From Kappaphycus alvarezii (lineage: Eukaryota; Rhodophyta; Florideophyceae; Gigartinales; Solieriaceae), in assembly GCA_002205965.3 (NCBI GenBank), contig NADL03000237.1, positions 1 through 64,000 of the forward strand: a DNA stretch of 64,000 nucleotides, written 5' to 3'. Below are positions 21,586-30,971 of the stretch, piece by piece. A program made the position numbers and the translations under genes. How positions within the stretch are numbered: position 1 is the first letter of the stretch; the number at the start of each line of letters is the position of its first letter. Under the pieces are notes generated by a model. That model searched no databases, was not told where the DNA came from, and worked only from the letters and a program-made list of their open reading frames with translations.

Positions 21586-23768
21586 AACAAAATCATTTGT
21601 TTTCTGGTGCGACCGCCTATGTCCCTGTCTCAAACCATACAAGTCCTTCAGGAATTTGCAGACATGATTTGGCTTTGAGGCGTCCTTAACTCCATCAATG
21701 TGTTCCATGTACACGTCCTCTTTCACATCGCTGTTCAAAAATGCCGTCTTAACGTCCATTTGATGCAGTTACAGGTCCTAATGTGAAACAAGTGCCAAAA
21801 GCACTCGACTGGACGTGAGATTCACGACAGGGGCGCAACTATCCTTATAATCTACCCTTTTCACCTGTTAGAAACCACGAGCGGCGGGACGCGTCTTCGA
21901 CTTTCGGGAAAAGTCATCGTTGGAGTCCTGAACATCTTTTATTGCAAACACCCATTTTGGAGTCAGAATGTTTGAGGCCTTCAAACATGGGACTAACTTC
22001 CATATTTTTGGGTCATTTCCAACAATAGCCTGGTCATCGCCTTGTCCCGGAATATCTTTTCTCGAAACTGTGGCCATTTCGGCTGTGCCCGGTGTAGGAA
22101 GCCAGACTTGACCATCCTGTTCAACGCCGAGACCTTACAAGATCCTCATCAGAGCTAATTGCGAGATACTCATCTGATTCTTTCTCATTTATTTCAGACT
22201 GGCAGGTTTCGCTCTCACTGAATCTGACATCTCTGGAAACAACTACCTTGTGTAATTCAGGATCCCACAGTTTGTAAGCTTTGCTGGCTTCCGCATATCC
22301 AAGCATAATTGCTTCCCGTGCTCGGTTGTCAAGCTTACTCAATTGACTTGCCGGGACGGTGTACCAACATTTGCTTCCGAACGTACGAAGGTGCGACAAA
22401 TTGGGCTTGCGACCGTACCATATATGATGCGGGGTCGTGTGGCTTGGAAGTGCCCGAGTTGTAACTCTGTTTCGGATGTATACAGCAGTCGCCAGAGCTT
22501 CGGCCCAGAACTGTTTTGGCAGACTCTTTGCATGTAGCATGGACCGAACCAGATCCATCAGTGTTCGGTTCAGCCGCTCTGAAACACCATTCTGTTCAGG
22601 TGACTCCACTGCACTAAGCTCATGTTTTGTGCCGCGCTCGGCAAGGTAGTCCTTGAATGCAGTGGACATATATTCTCCCCTCGATCTGAACGAAGAATGC
22701 CAATGCGACGCCCAGTATGGGCTTCGCTACGAGCTTGGAACAGTTTATATTTATCAAAGACCTCTGACTTTCGCTGCATCATGTAGACGGTAACCCAGGA
22801 AGAGTGATCGTCCGTGAAGGTCACAAAGTAGCGTCCCTCCAACAGAAGAAACCTCCATAGGTCCACACACGTCACTGTGAACAAGGTCTAACATCGCTTC
22901 AGCTCTACCAGTCGTGCGTTCCTTCGGCACTGCAGAACGATGAGCCTTTCCATGAACGCATGAGGTGCATATTTCGGATGTATTCGAGCCACTGATCTGC
23001 ACGCCGTCCACAACATTGTTCCTTACCATAGATGCAATGCCCTGCTTGCTTACATGAGCCATTCTCTCGTGCCATGTCGAGAGTGTGGTGACTTTCGCAG
23101 AGTACAAGGTATCATTTGGTATCTTCTGGACTATGTCGATAGCATAAAGAAGGCTATTGCACAGCATTTTTCCAGTTGCTACAACTCTCCCATTCTTAGT
23201 CATCTGCAAAGATTTGTTCTCAAATACAGTTTTGATCCCTTCTATGTCCGCTTTGCCTACAGAGATGAGAGAGTATTCGAAATTAGGAACGTGGATAACA
23301 TATAGCTGAATGCACCGCATTCGGGAACCATAAACTAGTATTTTTAGATCCACGTCACCTCGCTCAGCAATCTTAGACCGTGCTTTAGTTCCAATTTCTA
23401 CCTAGGCTGCAGAGAACTCGGTATATTTCGTGAAAACACTCCTATCGTATGTCATATGGGAAGTACATGTGGAATCTGCGTACCAGGAGGAAGTTTACGC
23501 GAAATCCTGGCCTGTTTAATTTGGGACATGAGGCAAACAATTTCACTCTCATCTATGCTATCCTCACTATCAGCTGAAAATGGGAATCAATTGATTCAAA
23601 TACATTTGCACCTACAAACGCATGCTGATATCCGCTTGGGCGATTTTTCTGGTTTCGATGATTACTGGGCGCTCTGCCACTACTAGAACCAGAAGCAAGA
23701 TAGATCTTTGGAGCTTCCGGGCCCCTACCTTTAAAATATTTGCCCCAGCATCTGTCCGCGGTGTAACC

Positions 23769-24625
23769 TATTGAACAAAACGATTTATGAACGGTTATTG
23801 CGAAAAATTGGGAACGTTGGTTAAGGTTTTGGAAGTGGTGCAGAGTCTGGCTGTTTTACTTTCAATACCTCGAATGGAAAAGTATATATGCTACTCCAAA
23901 GTACTTCATCCATCGTAGCTTTCGCACTCACCAATAGGTCATGCAATATCCGAAATTATAAACACTAACTAAAGAAATAGCCGGAAGCATGACACCCAAT
24001 CACAACTTGACCGGCTCAAACAGCTTGTACGTCCAATTGTACGTGCGCATTAAAAAAAAGCATAAACCATCACGCAAAAAAAATCTGCCAATAGAATCAC
24101 TTTCCGCTCGTACATAAATCTCCCGACAAGACAAATATCATATCATCTTGACCTCTCGTGATCGTTCGTAAATTATCGAAATCGCTCGAGACCACAACAT
24201 CATTTCACAAACGCAAATGACACCCTTTACATCAGAAGCACTGTACACTTCACGAGAGATAACGGACAACTTTTCATATACCAAAGAAATGACAGTACTG
24301 TACAGTACACTGGCAACCTCATCCGCGTGTCCTTTATCCAGCTACTGTACGATCACCAGTACAGTACAGATCCACTGTAAGCCTTTCGGTGCAGTGCACT
24401 GCAATACGTTCCCGTTATCTACTGTAATATACTGTAAGCAAATTCAAAGTGGTCCACAATTCTAGTTCCAGGGCACCTTGTAATCAAGCAGTTCCTACGA
24501 CATATTCCGTTCCTGTAGGAAAATCACATCGACCACTAGGACAAATGCGTTGGTACGTCTAGTGGTGCACTGAGTGAACATACAGCCCATTTCAACAGTT
24601 TCACCATTACACTATGCTTTCAACA
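23769..24625 (-). repeat. D 3' LTR
   Basis: On the minus strand it begins TGTTGAAAGCATAG directly after the purine tract CAGAGGGGCGG (24626-24636) and ends where C1 similarity starts, near 23769. Repeated CAGTACAGTAC words lie in the middle. The inner half resembles 17495-18070. The distal boundary is set by C1 homology, not by a target duplication. Confidence 0.5.
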
Positions 24626-24636
24626 CCGCCCCTCTG
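24626..24636 (-). other. Polypurine tract of D
   Basis: CAGAGGGGCGG on the minus strand between the end of RNase H and the LTR start TGTTGAAAG; the expected plus-strand primer site. Confidence 0.5.
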
Positions 24637-26025
24637 TCACTAGCTAAGTTGTCCTAACCCGATGCAAGAAATCAGTGATTCTAACTTCACTCTGCCAAGG
24701 ACTTTCGTCAAAAGATCTGACCATTGTATCAGTCGGACAGTATTTCAATTTTATTTCCGCCTCATCCTGTCGACAGAAATGGTAACGAACATCGATGTGT
24801 TTCGTACGTCGTTTCTGCATCCATTCATGGCCAATGCATCCTGTTATATGCATATATGTCCATCGGCTCTTTGCACAACTCCAAATCCTGAGGTTCGTCA
24901 CCAGTTGTACTCATCCTTTTACAGCATACTCAGGCTTACACACTCTGCCTCAGTTGAGGACAAAGTTAAAACTTCCTGCAAAAGGGATCACCACGAAAAC
25001 GCAGATCCAGCCATCATAAAGACATTACCACTAGTTGACTTCGTGTAGCGTCATCACCTACATAATCCAAGTACTATCTAGCTGGTTGCAAAATATGGGC
25101 CTTTTGAAACACAATTTGTGTCCGGAGGTGAAGATCATGTATCCCAAAAGCCATTCACAGAACCAGTGCGAATTGGTAGCTATTTCAACAAACGTAGCTA
25201 GCCGGCAATTGCGAACGAAATATATGGGCGTGTGCCAACCGTTACGTATATTAAACACCCAACTGCTTCACGATACGGAATCCCACACGCCAATTCACCC
25301 TCCCGCTAAAATTAATACATGTTTCCATTGGTGTCTGTGATCCTCTCGCCAGGCCAAGACTGAATCGGACTGCTACAGCACAGGAGTATTTTTTGTGACA
25401 GTTGAGTTTCCTTTCAGTGAATTATCGAAGGATCTTAAAGCACGCAAGGCAATGGCGAGCTTCATTTAAATCTTTCATACGAAAAATTGAGGCCAGGGCT
25501 TTCTTTACTTCATCGAGTCCTGCAACATTGCTGCAAGCAATCAACAAATCATGCACTTACTAAAATGGCTCCATCAATGCAGCTGCTCAGGAAATCATCT
25601 TACGGATTACGCTGTAAGCCCAAATGCTCTGTCAGAAACTTGTCAATTTTTTTGCGCCAGCAGCGCCTCGCCTGCTTTAGACCATCTATCGCTTTCCGGA
25701 GCTTACAAACGTAAGTCTCCTTATCCGTAATCCTTCCGGTTGCTCCATGAACAAACACTCTTCGAGATCTCATTTAAAAGCACTCACGACATTCATCTAA
25801 TGCAACAATACATTTAAAGAGGTAACTATAGCTAACATTTTCCGAACTGAAGTAAACTTTACGACCGGGATATAAGTCTCATTGCAGTCAATTCTTTCAA
25901 TCTGGGAGAAACACGAGCAACAATACTAGCTTTGTGAGGTTTTTTGTTGTACTATCTGGCTGAGGATCATCTTTTGTCACATAAGCCCATTTGCAGGAGA
26001 CTGCATTTTTATTCGCAAGTCGGGG

Positions 26026-26098
26026 TACCAACTCCCAGGTGTTGTTCTCTAGGAAAGAGCCATACTCTTTTGTTAGAGAACAACACCTGGAGTTGGTA
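26026..26098. repeat. Near-perfect inverted repeat at the D end
   Basis: A 26-base left arm (26026-26051, TACCAACTCCCAGGTGTTGT and on) and a 25-base right arm (26074-26098) are complementary except for one missing base, with a 22-base spacer. The left arm is the reverse-transcriptase ENNTWELV codons of D on the minus strand; the right arm is the same words on the plus strand. It marks an inverted duplication or a head-to-head junction of two D-type copies. Confidence 0.8.
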
Positions 26099-26110
26099 AC
26101 TCGAATACAT

Positions 26111-26633
26111 CATGACTCTAGAAAGAGGTATTTGATTTTATATTGTGTATAATGATTCTAGTTATGATTGTGGTTTTTCTGTCTGCATCCAAAATCAGTT
26201 ATGTGATTCCATCATACGTATGAGGTTTCTAGTTATGATTATTTTTTGTCCGGCTGCATCCAAAAATCAGTTATGCGATTCTATTATATATATGACGGGT
26301 TGAGTCTGTTATTTTGGCTCACGTGAATTCTGTTCGATGAGTTTGCAAAATAAGGTGCCGTATTGATATGTCTATTGGGCCAAACTATTTACACAAATTT
26401 GAACTTTAAAAGCAGTTCTAAAAATTCCTAATGAACGTTACTACCGGCCAATATTTTTCAGTAATTCTCAAATGGCTCAGTTTCTGGGATTTTGTTAATG
26501 AACGCACTGAGGTAGCGAGTAGTTGTAGGTTGTATTTAAGGTCAGAATTTTAGAATTCCGAGTAAATTCTGGGTAGCCAACCCCACAACTTCATCCGTCC
26601 AGCAAAGTTCTTCACCATCTCCGATCCCCATTC
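26111..26633 (+). repeat. A1 5' LTR, truncated at its start
   Basis: Matches the second half of the A2 LTR, from CATGACT..CTAGAAAGAG through two tandem units (TTTTTGTCCGGCTGCATCC) to TCATCCGTCCAGCAAAG and CCGATCCCCATTC. The promoter-side half is absent; upstream lies the inverted repeat and element D. Because the first half is gone no target duplication can be sought. Confidence 0.75.
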
Positions 26634-26650
26634 GGTTATAGTGCCCAGTT
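26634..26650 (+). other. Primer binding site of A1 (initiator tRNA-Met half type)
   Basis: GGTTATAGTGCCCAG directly after the LTR end is a slightly altered form of GGTTATGGGCCCAG in A1b and A2. That sequence is complementary to the anticodon stem-loop of eukaryotic initiator tRNA-Met, as used by Drosophila copia. Confidence 0.6.
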
Positions 26651-26733
26651 CAACGCCGTCTCTATCTCTGAATCCCGTAAGTCGCCGTGTGTTGCAGCAT
26701 TGTTTTTTCTTTTTCAATCTCAGTCTCTTGATT

Positions 26734-27399
26734 ATGTCTACTCGTTTAGGTAAGGTATTTAATAATTCCATTTCTTTGCACATATCGAAGTGATTCCTTT
26801 GCACCTTTTGGTTGGTCTAAAGACTCATAATCCCAAAAGCTGTTACTGACGATCACTTCCACTTTTGTGCCTGCTTTTGCGGGGTTGTGCTAGACTCGGA
26901 ATTAGCCCTGGTGCCCCGAGTGCCCAGGGCTGCGACAGTTAGGACTTTGCCATCTGTGGGGAGGACAGTTGTGGAATCGATCGAAGTACTCGAACCAGAA
27001 GGACCGCCGCCGAAGACGCTCGCGCTTCCCTCGTCTAGGGAAAGGTATAGGATCCCTCGTAAGTCAGTACCTCTGGATAAGCCAATAAAGAAAGTTCAAC
27101 GCCTCTCGGCAAAGAAAGCTAAAGCCCTCGCCGATCGAGTTGCCAAGAAGGAACTAAAGGCTAAACGAAGAGTTCCGCCGAGGAACAAGAGGTACTGCAA
27201 GCTCTGTGATATTAGCTGCAATAGCGCACAGACATTCTACGATCACATCAATTCTAAGGGTCATAGGACTAGAGAGAAAAACAAGAAAAAGACCCCTAGG
27301 TGTACTGCTTGTGATAGAGTGTTCGATTCCCACGAGGTTCTCAAGCGTCACGAGAACGGGAAGGAACACTTGAAAGTAGTTTTGTCCCAGAGAATTTAA
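26734..27399 (+). CDS. A-family ORF1: two C2H2 zinc fingers, putatively spliced
   Basis: An extra ORF between primer site and gag, not part of standard copia architecture. The main frame (26887-27399, 170 residues) has a proline-rich N-terminal half, a strongly basic stretch at residues 68-103 that could act as a nuclear signal, and two fingers of the form C-x2-C-x12-H-x5-H (ligands at about 104, 107, 120, 126 and 139, 142, 155, 161). The long H-H spacing resembles the U1/zinc-finger-met type that often binds double-stranded RNA. No ATG opens the main frame. Upstream, ATG at 26734 starts a five-codon stretch followed by donor GTAAGG (26750); TACTGAC at 26844 and an AG at 26892-26893 would suit a 144-nt intron in compatible phase. 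The same arrangement recurs in A1b and A2. The role is unknown: nucleic-acid binding is inferred, and RNA packaging, silencing evasion or regulation are all possible. Confidence 0.7.
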
Positions 27400-27497
27400 A
27401 GAGATCCATTTGTTTGTTTGAAGCGACGTCTTTGGCCTTTGCTTTAGTCTAGAGTTTCGTGTGCTGTGTTCTTATAGAGGTGGGCTTGCCACTACAA

Positions 27498-27512
27498 GGG
27501 ACTATCGGTCCC
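27498..27512 (+). ncRNA. Pre-gag RNA hairpin, family A (A1)
   Basis: GGGAC-TATCG-GTCCC, a perfect 5-bp stem with a 5-base loop, 47 bases before the gag ATG. It is identical in A1b and A2. C2 has GCGAC-TATCG-GTCGC in the same context: the loop is unchanged and one stem pair is swapped. It may act in dimerisation, packaging or translation of gag; this is inference. Confidence 0.6.
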
Positions 27513-27559
27513 CGGCTTGGGATCTTCGAACAGAACATTAGCACCTCTAGAATATTGCA

Positions 27560-28245
27560 ATGAGTAGCGGAGAAGATCAAGGAGGAGGATCGATGAAGAT
27601 CGAAAAGCTCACGGATACCAATTTCTACGTGTGGAAACAGAAGATTCAGCTCCTGTTGGCCCTTCGCGATGTGGAACAGTATATTACTGATGGCACCGTT
27701 CCTGAAGATGAACAATCTTCCACTTACAAGGCATGGAAGCAAGGGGATCGAAAGGCCCGGGCCATCATCGGCCTGTCGCTGTCCGATGATCACCTGGATC
27801 ATGTGAGAGATGCTGTCACAGCCAAAGAAATGTGGGACGCCATCTTGGAAGTTTTTGAGCGCCACACATTACTAAATAAGCTGGCGGCCCGGAGAGACTT
27901 CTACACGGTCACCATGCTAGACAATGAGAAAGTTTTGCCATACATAGGACGTGTGCGACACCTAGCAGCTCGCTTAAAGTCAATGGGAGTCATCATTGAT
28001 GACAAGGAAATGGCTATGGCAGTTCTCAATGGTCTTCCGCAGAGGTTTCAAAATCTCATTGTAGCGCTTGACGCTCTTGGATCCGAAGATAACACGTTCG
28101 GAGTAGAATATGTAAAAGTCGCCTGCTCCAAGAGGAGCAACGTGCATCGATGAAAGCTTGGAAGAAGGCAGAATCCGCCAAGTTCTGCTCTTATTGGGCA
28201 GATCCCTGAGTCAAGACGTGTTCCGACATTGTTGCGCACCAACTC
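27560..28245 (+). pseudogene. A1 gag (interrupted)
   Basis: Starts ATGAGTAGCGGAGAAGATC. The product follows the copia gag (UBN2-like) pattern: TDTNFYVWKQKIQLLLAL near the N terminus, then KEMWDAILEVFERHTLLNK, YIGRVRHLAARLKSMG, and VLNGLPQRFQNLIVALDAL. These are the positions shared by capsid regions of the family. The zinc knuckle that follows in A1b and A2 is cut here by the C2 LTR. Gag forms the virus-like particle in which reverse transcription occurs. Confidence 0.85.
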
Positions 28246-28801
28246 TGTAATGAAAAATTGATAGAATGCATGCGATCGCATGGTGTTTAGTTGCCATCTG
28301 GACACGTGTACATTTGTAGAATGAAAATGCGAGTTGCACCCTTCTTCTGTGTGTACACCTACTACACCTGTAAAATTGGCCAAATCGAAAGTTGCCTGGA
28401 CGGAAAGCTCATTTTTGTGAACTCAAAACCACGGCGCATATTACCTTTTTCAACCACTTGGTATTCTGCCCTCTGATTGGCTGCTAGATACGCCTCCATA
28501 CCACTCACATCGCTCCAAGTGGCGATGTCTGAGCTGATCATTGTGGAGCATTCTGACACTTGGCATGTTAAGGTTGGTTGATGGTTTGTCTCTATTTAAG
28601 GCTCAAAGTACTGTACGCAATGTGTCATACGTGTATTGTCTCCTATGTGGCATACGTGTATTGTCTCCTCTCTGTCGTACGTGTACAGTATTATAGGTGT
28701 CGTACCTGTACAAGTAAACAGTGGTTTCTATATTTATCCTACAGTTGCCACTGGCTGCATACAGTTTACACTATACTCATTATACTGGCTGCATACAAAT
28801 C
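28246..28801 (+). repeat. C2 5' LTR
   Basis: Starts TGTAATGAAAAATTGATAG and matches the C1 LTR over its length (GCATGCGATCGCATGG, CACACGTGTA, CCACTTGGTATTCTGCCCTC, GGAGCATTCTGACAC, GGTTTGTCTCTATTTAAGG, the paired GGCTGCATAC words). The inner end is placed where C1 similarity stops. I could not find a convincing primer site next to it, so the end is uncertain. CTATTTAAGG near 28595 is a possible TATA element. Confidence 0.6.
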
Positions 28802-28925
28802 ACTCTTGACGTTGACGTTGAGGTAATTGCCTTCTCTGTGTTGTTGGTGCTGTTGGTGTTGTCATTTGTTGCTTTGTGGTGATTGTTGTTGGGTTTTGCC
28901 TTTGTTAAGACCCATTTGGTGATTG

Positions 28926-29150
28926 TCAAGCACTCCGTGTGTGGATCCTGAGTGTTTTTGTGGTTCTCATTGTGTGTTGTTCGAAGCATTTGTTTATACG
29001 AACCAACTTTAAGGTTGTCAAGCACTCTGTGTGTGGATCCTGAGTTTTTTTTGGTTACCATTGTGTGTTGAATCAGAGCAATCGTTGTTTGTGCTCTACT
29101 ACTGTTGAGAACAATTTTGTATTTTCAAGCACTCTTGTGAGGATCCTGAG
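28926..29150 (+). repeat. Direct repeats in the C2 leader
   Basis: TCAAGCACTC followed within about 20 bases by GGATCCTGAG occurs three times, starting at 28926, 29018 and 29125, so unit spacings are 92 and 107. G/T-rich text (TTGTTGGTGCTGTTGGTG) precedes them. The function is unknown; leader repeats of this sort vary in copy number in other retroelements. Confidence 0.65.
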
Positions 29151-30194
29151 TGCTTTGTGGTGTCATTGCTCTCGTCATTGTTTGTTGGTGGTTTTTTGTC
29201 TCTTTTGTGTGGTCGTGGTCATTCGGCAATCTGTCAGCTCGAGTTTATTGTTTGGAAATATTGGCCTTGTTGTTTGAGGAGTAATCTAGGCCTGGTTGTT
29301 GATACCCCTTGCACTCTTGGAAAGCCTTTACGGCAACGGAAAAGAAGAAGACAGAGTGCCGGGGGTCCGCCCAAGTTTGTCCGATTCTTTTGCCGAATCG
29401 TGGTCTTGGCAATCAGATTTGTGATCCTCTCACCGGCTGTACTCTTTTGAGAACAGTGCCTTTGTGTAACGCGAGTTGGACGGACCGTACCGTACAAACC
29501 CACGCGGTCGATAACGCGAGTTATCAGAAGTCGTAAGACTGAACCCGATTCCCGGTTGGAATCACGGTGTACCAGCCGAGTCGGTCCGTTGCAGTGGCCC
29601 TTTTGCGCGCCGGCGGGACAGAGACGCTCCTCGCTTGAACAACCGATACGTACGCGAAACACCATCGCCGTGGTCGGAGAGGGAACGACTGTCTTCTAAT
29701 TCCTTACTCTGGTAGCATACCGGTACTAGTGTTCTGCACTTGTACTTTGGTACCTGCTGGCTATACTTCTGTTGAGGTGTAGATACGTGCTGTGCACGGA
29801 AGGACGAGGCTCATTGGTGACCTTGAGTGCTTTCACACGAGTACGACGGAAGTCAAGCAACACAGTCCGGAAGGAAACGCGTCTGAGTTAGTACGGAAAG
29901 ACTGTGATTGTGGTAAGACGCCCTTTGCTGCGGGGACCTTTCGGGGTAGTGGCTGAAAATTCCTGGCCGTCTACAGGTAAAGTCGCTGTGCTTACTCGTG
30001 GCACACGGATTGCGCTCAAAGTTGAAAGACCAGCACTGGCCGATATACAGGGGTAGCGCCCTAAGGCACAAATAAAGAGGTGGTAAAGAGGTAAAGAGGA
30101 GGAAAACTAAAGAGGTAAAGAGTTGGAAATTAAACACCACGTGTCTTTGAGTAAACGCTGCAAACTTCTTATAGGGAAAGGCTTGCCGTGACAA

Positions 30195-30209
30195 GCGACT
30201 ATCGGTCGC
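30195..30209 (+). ncRNA. Pre-gag RNA hairpin, family C (C2)
   Basis: GCGAC-TATCG-GTCGC, with flanks GGCTTGCC before and CGGCTTGGGAT after, both shared with family A. Relative to A the second stem pair is C-G instead of G-C, so pairing is kept while sequence changes. It lies 93 bases before the gag ATG. Confidence 0.6.
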
Positions 30210-30302
30210 CGGCTTGGGATACCGAACAGAGGACTTTGCATACTCACTGCATACGTGGTAATAGAGGTTTCAGATACAAAGGGTCTTGGATAAAACGTAG
30301 TC

Positions 30303-30971
30303 ATGGACGATCGCGGAGGCGGAGTTCGAATTGAAAAGCTCACCAACAATAATTTCCATGTTTGGAAGCAGAAGGTGCAGCTTCTTCTCGCCTCCGGGAG
30401 CTTGATGACTACATTGTGGATGATCCGCCTGAGGAATCGGATGATAGGGCTCTCAAATCATGGACTCGGGCCGACCGCAAAGCACGGGCGCTCATCGGTT
30501 GTCCCTTTCTGATGAGCACCTTGAGCATGTGCGCACTGCGGCAACTGCAAAGGAGATGTGGACTATTATTCTCAACACGTTTGAAAGGCACACACTCCTC
30601 AATAAGCTTGCGGCTCGACGCCGGTTTTACACCGCGGCTATGGATGGTAACGAGAGAGTTTTGCAGTATGTTAACCGTGTGACAGCTAGCAGCGACCCTG
30701 AAATCCATGGATGTGACTATGATGACAAAGAGATAGCCATGGCTGTGCTTAACGGATTGCCACCCGGTTCGACAATCTCATCGTTGCCTTGGATGCGCTC
30801 GGCAATGAGGACAGGGTGTTTACTTTGGAATTTGTGAAGAGCCGGTTGTTGCAGGAAGAGGAGCGTGCTCAAATGAGGGAGTCAAAAGGGACAAAATCCA
30901 ATGCTGCGCTCATATCCAATGCCCGTCCGAATGACTACGGAGGTAATGCTAGACAGCTGCACTGTACGAAC
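30303..30971 (+). pseudogene. C2 gag (broken, interrupted at the zinc knuckle)
   Basis: Starts ATGGACGATCGCGGAGG. Recognisable gag words: IEKLTNNNFHVWKQKVQLLL, KEMWTIILNTFERHTLLNKL, MAVLNGLPPGS. It resembles family A gag more than B gag. There are a few breaks. Coding sequence reaches the first half of the CCHC knuckle (tgtacgaac), where B1 inserted; the second half continues at 61377. Confidence 0.8.
30967..30971. repeat. Target-site duplication of B1, left (cgaac)
   Basis: cgaac before the left B LTR equals cgaac at 61377-61381 after the right-most B LTR. With one copy removed, C2 reads straight through the zinc-knuckle codons across the 30.4-kb gap. Confidence 0.85.

Larger units (their letters stand above)
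18612..23768 (-). mobile_element. Copia element C1, 3' part, interrupted by a solo LTR
   Basis: Minus-strand Ty1/copia element that keeps, from right to left, the end of gag with its CCHC zinc knuckle (about 23700-23768), protease, pre-integrase zinc region, integrase core (LVHSDVCGPME, then YMSTAFKDYLAERG-like text and LNRTLMDLVRSML), reverse transcriptase start (TAFLNSDVKEDVYM) and RNase H (DSDWAGDVSDRKSTSGFVF), then a purine tract and 3' LTR. It is the same family as C2: the integrase and linker regions are nearly the same words. The gag start, leader and 5' LTR are missing; the sequence passes directly into the D LTR at 23769. A family A solo LTR sits in the reverse-transcriptase region. 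Broken, with roughly ten breaks; it looks older than C2, A2 and the B copies. Confidence 0.8.
23769..26051 (-). mobile_element. Copia element D, 3' half
   Basis: Minus-strand fragment of a third, more diverged copia family. From right to left it shows the start of the reverse transcriptase (NNTWELVPRL at about 26045, then KWAYVTK), patches of the middle of that domain, the end of RNase H (KHIDVRYHFCRQ, near 24800), a purine tract and a 3' LTR. Gag, protease, integrase and the 5' LTR are absent; the fragment stops at the left arm of the inverted repeat at 26026. Heavily degraded, with more breaks than can be counted reliably; old. Its LTR abuts the zinc-knuckle region of C1, so D probably inserted into C1 before the right-hand part of both was lost. 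Confidence 0.65.
26111..28245 (+). mobile_element. Copia element A1, 5' part, interrupted by C2
   Basis: Plus-strand family A element. In order: a 5' LTR missing its start (26111-26633), a primer site, a leader with a putative short exon and intron, the zinc-finger ORF1 (to 27399), a hairpin (27498-27512) and gag from 27560. At 28246 the gag zinc-knuckle region is interrupted by the LTR of C2; because C2 leaves the window, the rest of A1, if it survives, is outside. ORF1 and the gag part are nearly identical to those in A1b and A2, so A1 is not old, although the LTR and primer site differ more than the coding part does. The visible gag looks whole up to near its interruption. Confidence 0.85.
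28246..30971 (+). mobile_element. Copia element C2, 5' part (LTR, leader, gag)
   Basis: Plus-strand family C element whose sequence resumes at 61377 after the B/A nest. This part holds the 5' LTR (28246 to about 28801), a leader of about 1.5 kb with direct repeats and a GC-rich block (29290-29680), the pre-gag hairpin (30195-30209) and gag from 30303 to the zinc knuckle, where B1 inserted. It lies in the zinc-knuckle codons of A1 gag. Moderately degraded, with a few breaks in gag; older than the B elements inside it. Confidence 0.8.

Noticed and set aside
27315-27345. GTTCGATTCC as a tRNA T-arm / internal promoter B box
   Set aside because: Lies in the second finger codons of ORF1, with no acceptor stem or A box around it.
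29055-29075. TTGAATCAGAGC as a tRNA-Met 3'-end primer site for C2
   Set aside because: Only a partial match, and C1/C2 LTR similarity ends about 250 bases earlier, so it is not next to the LTR end.
29234-29665. 143-codon minus-strand frame in the C2 leader
   Set aside because: GC-rich DNA gives long open frames by chance; antisense to the element, no motif.
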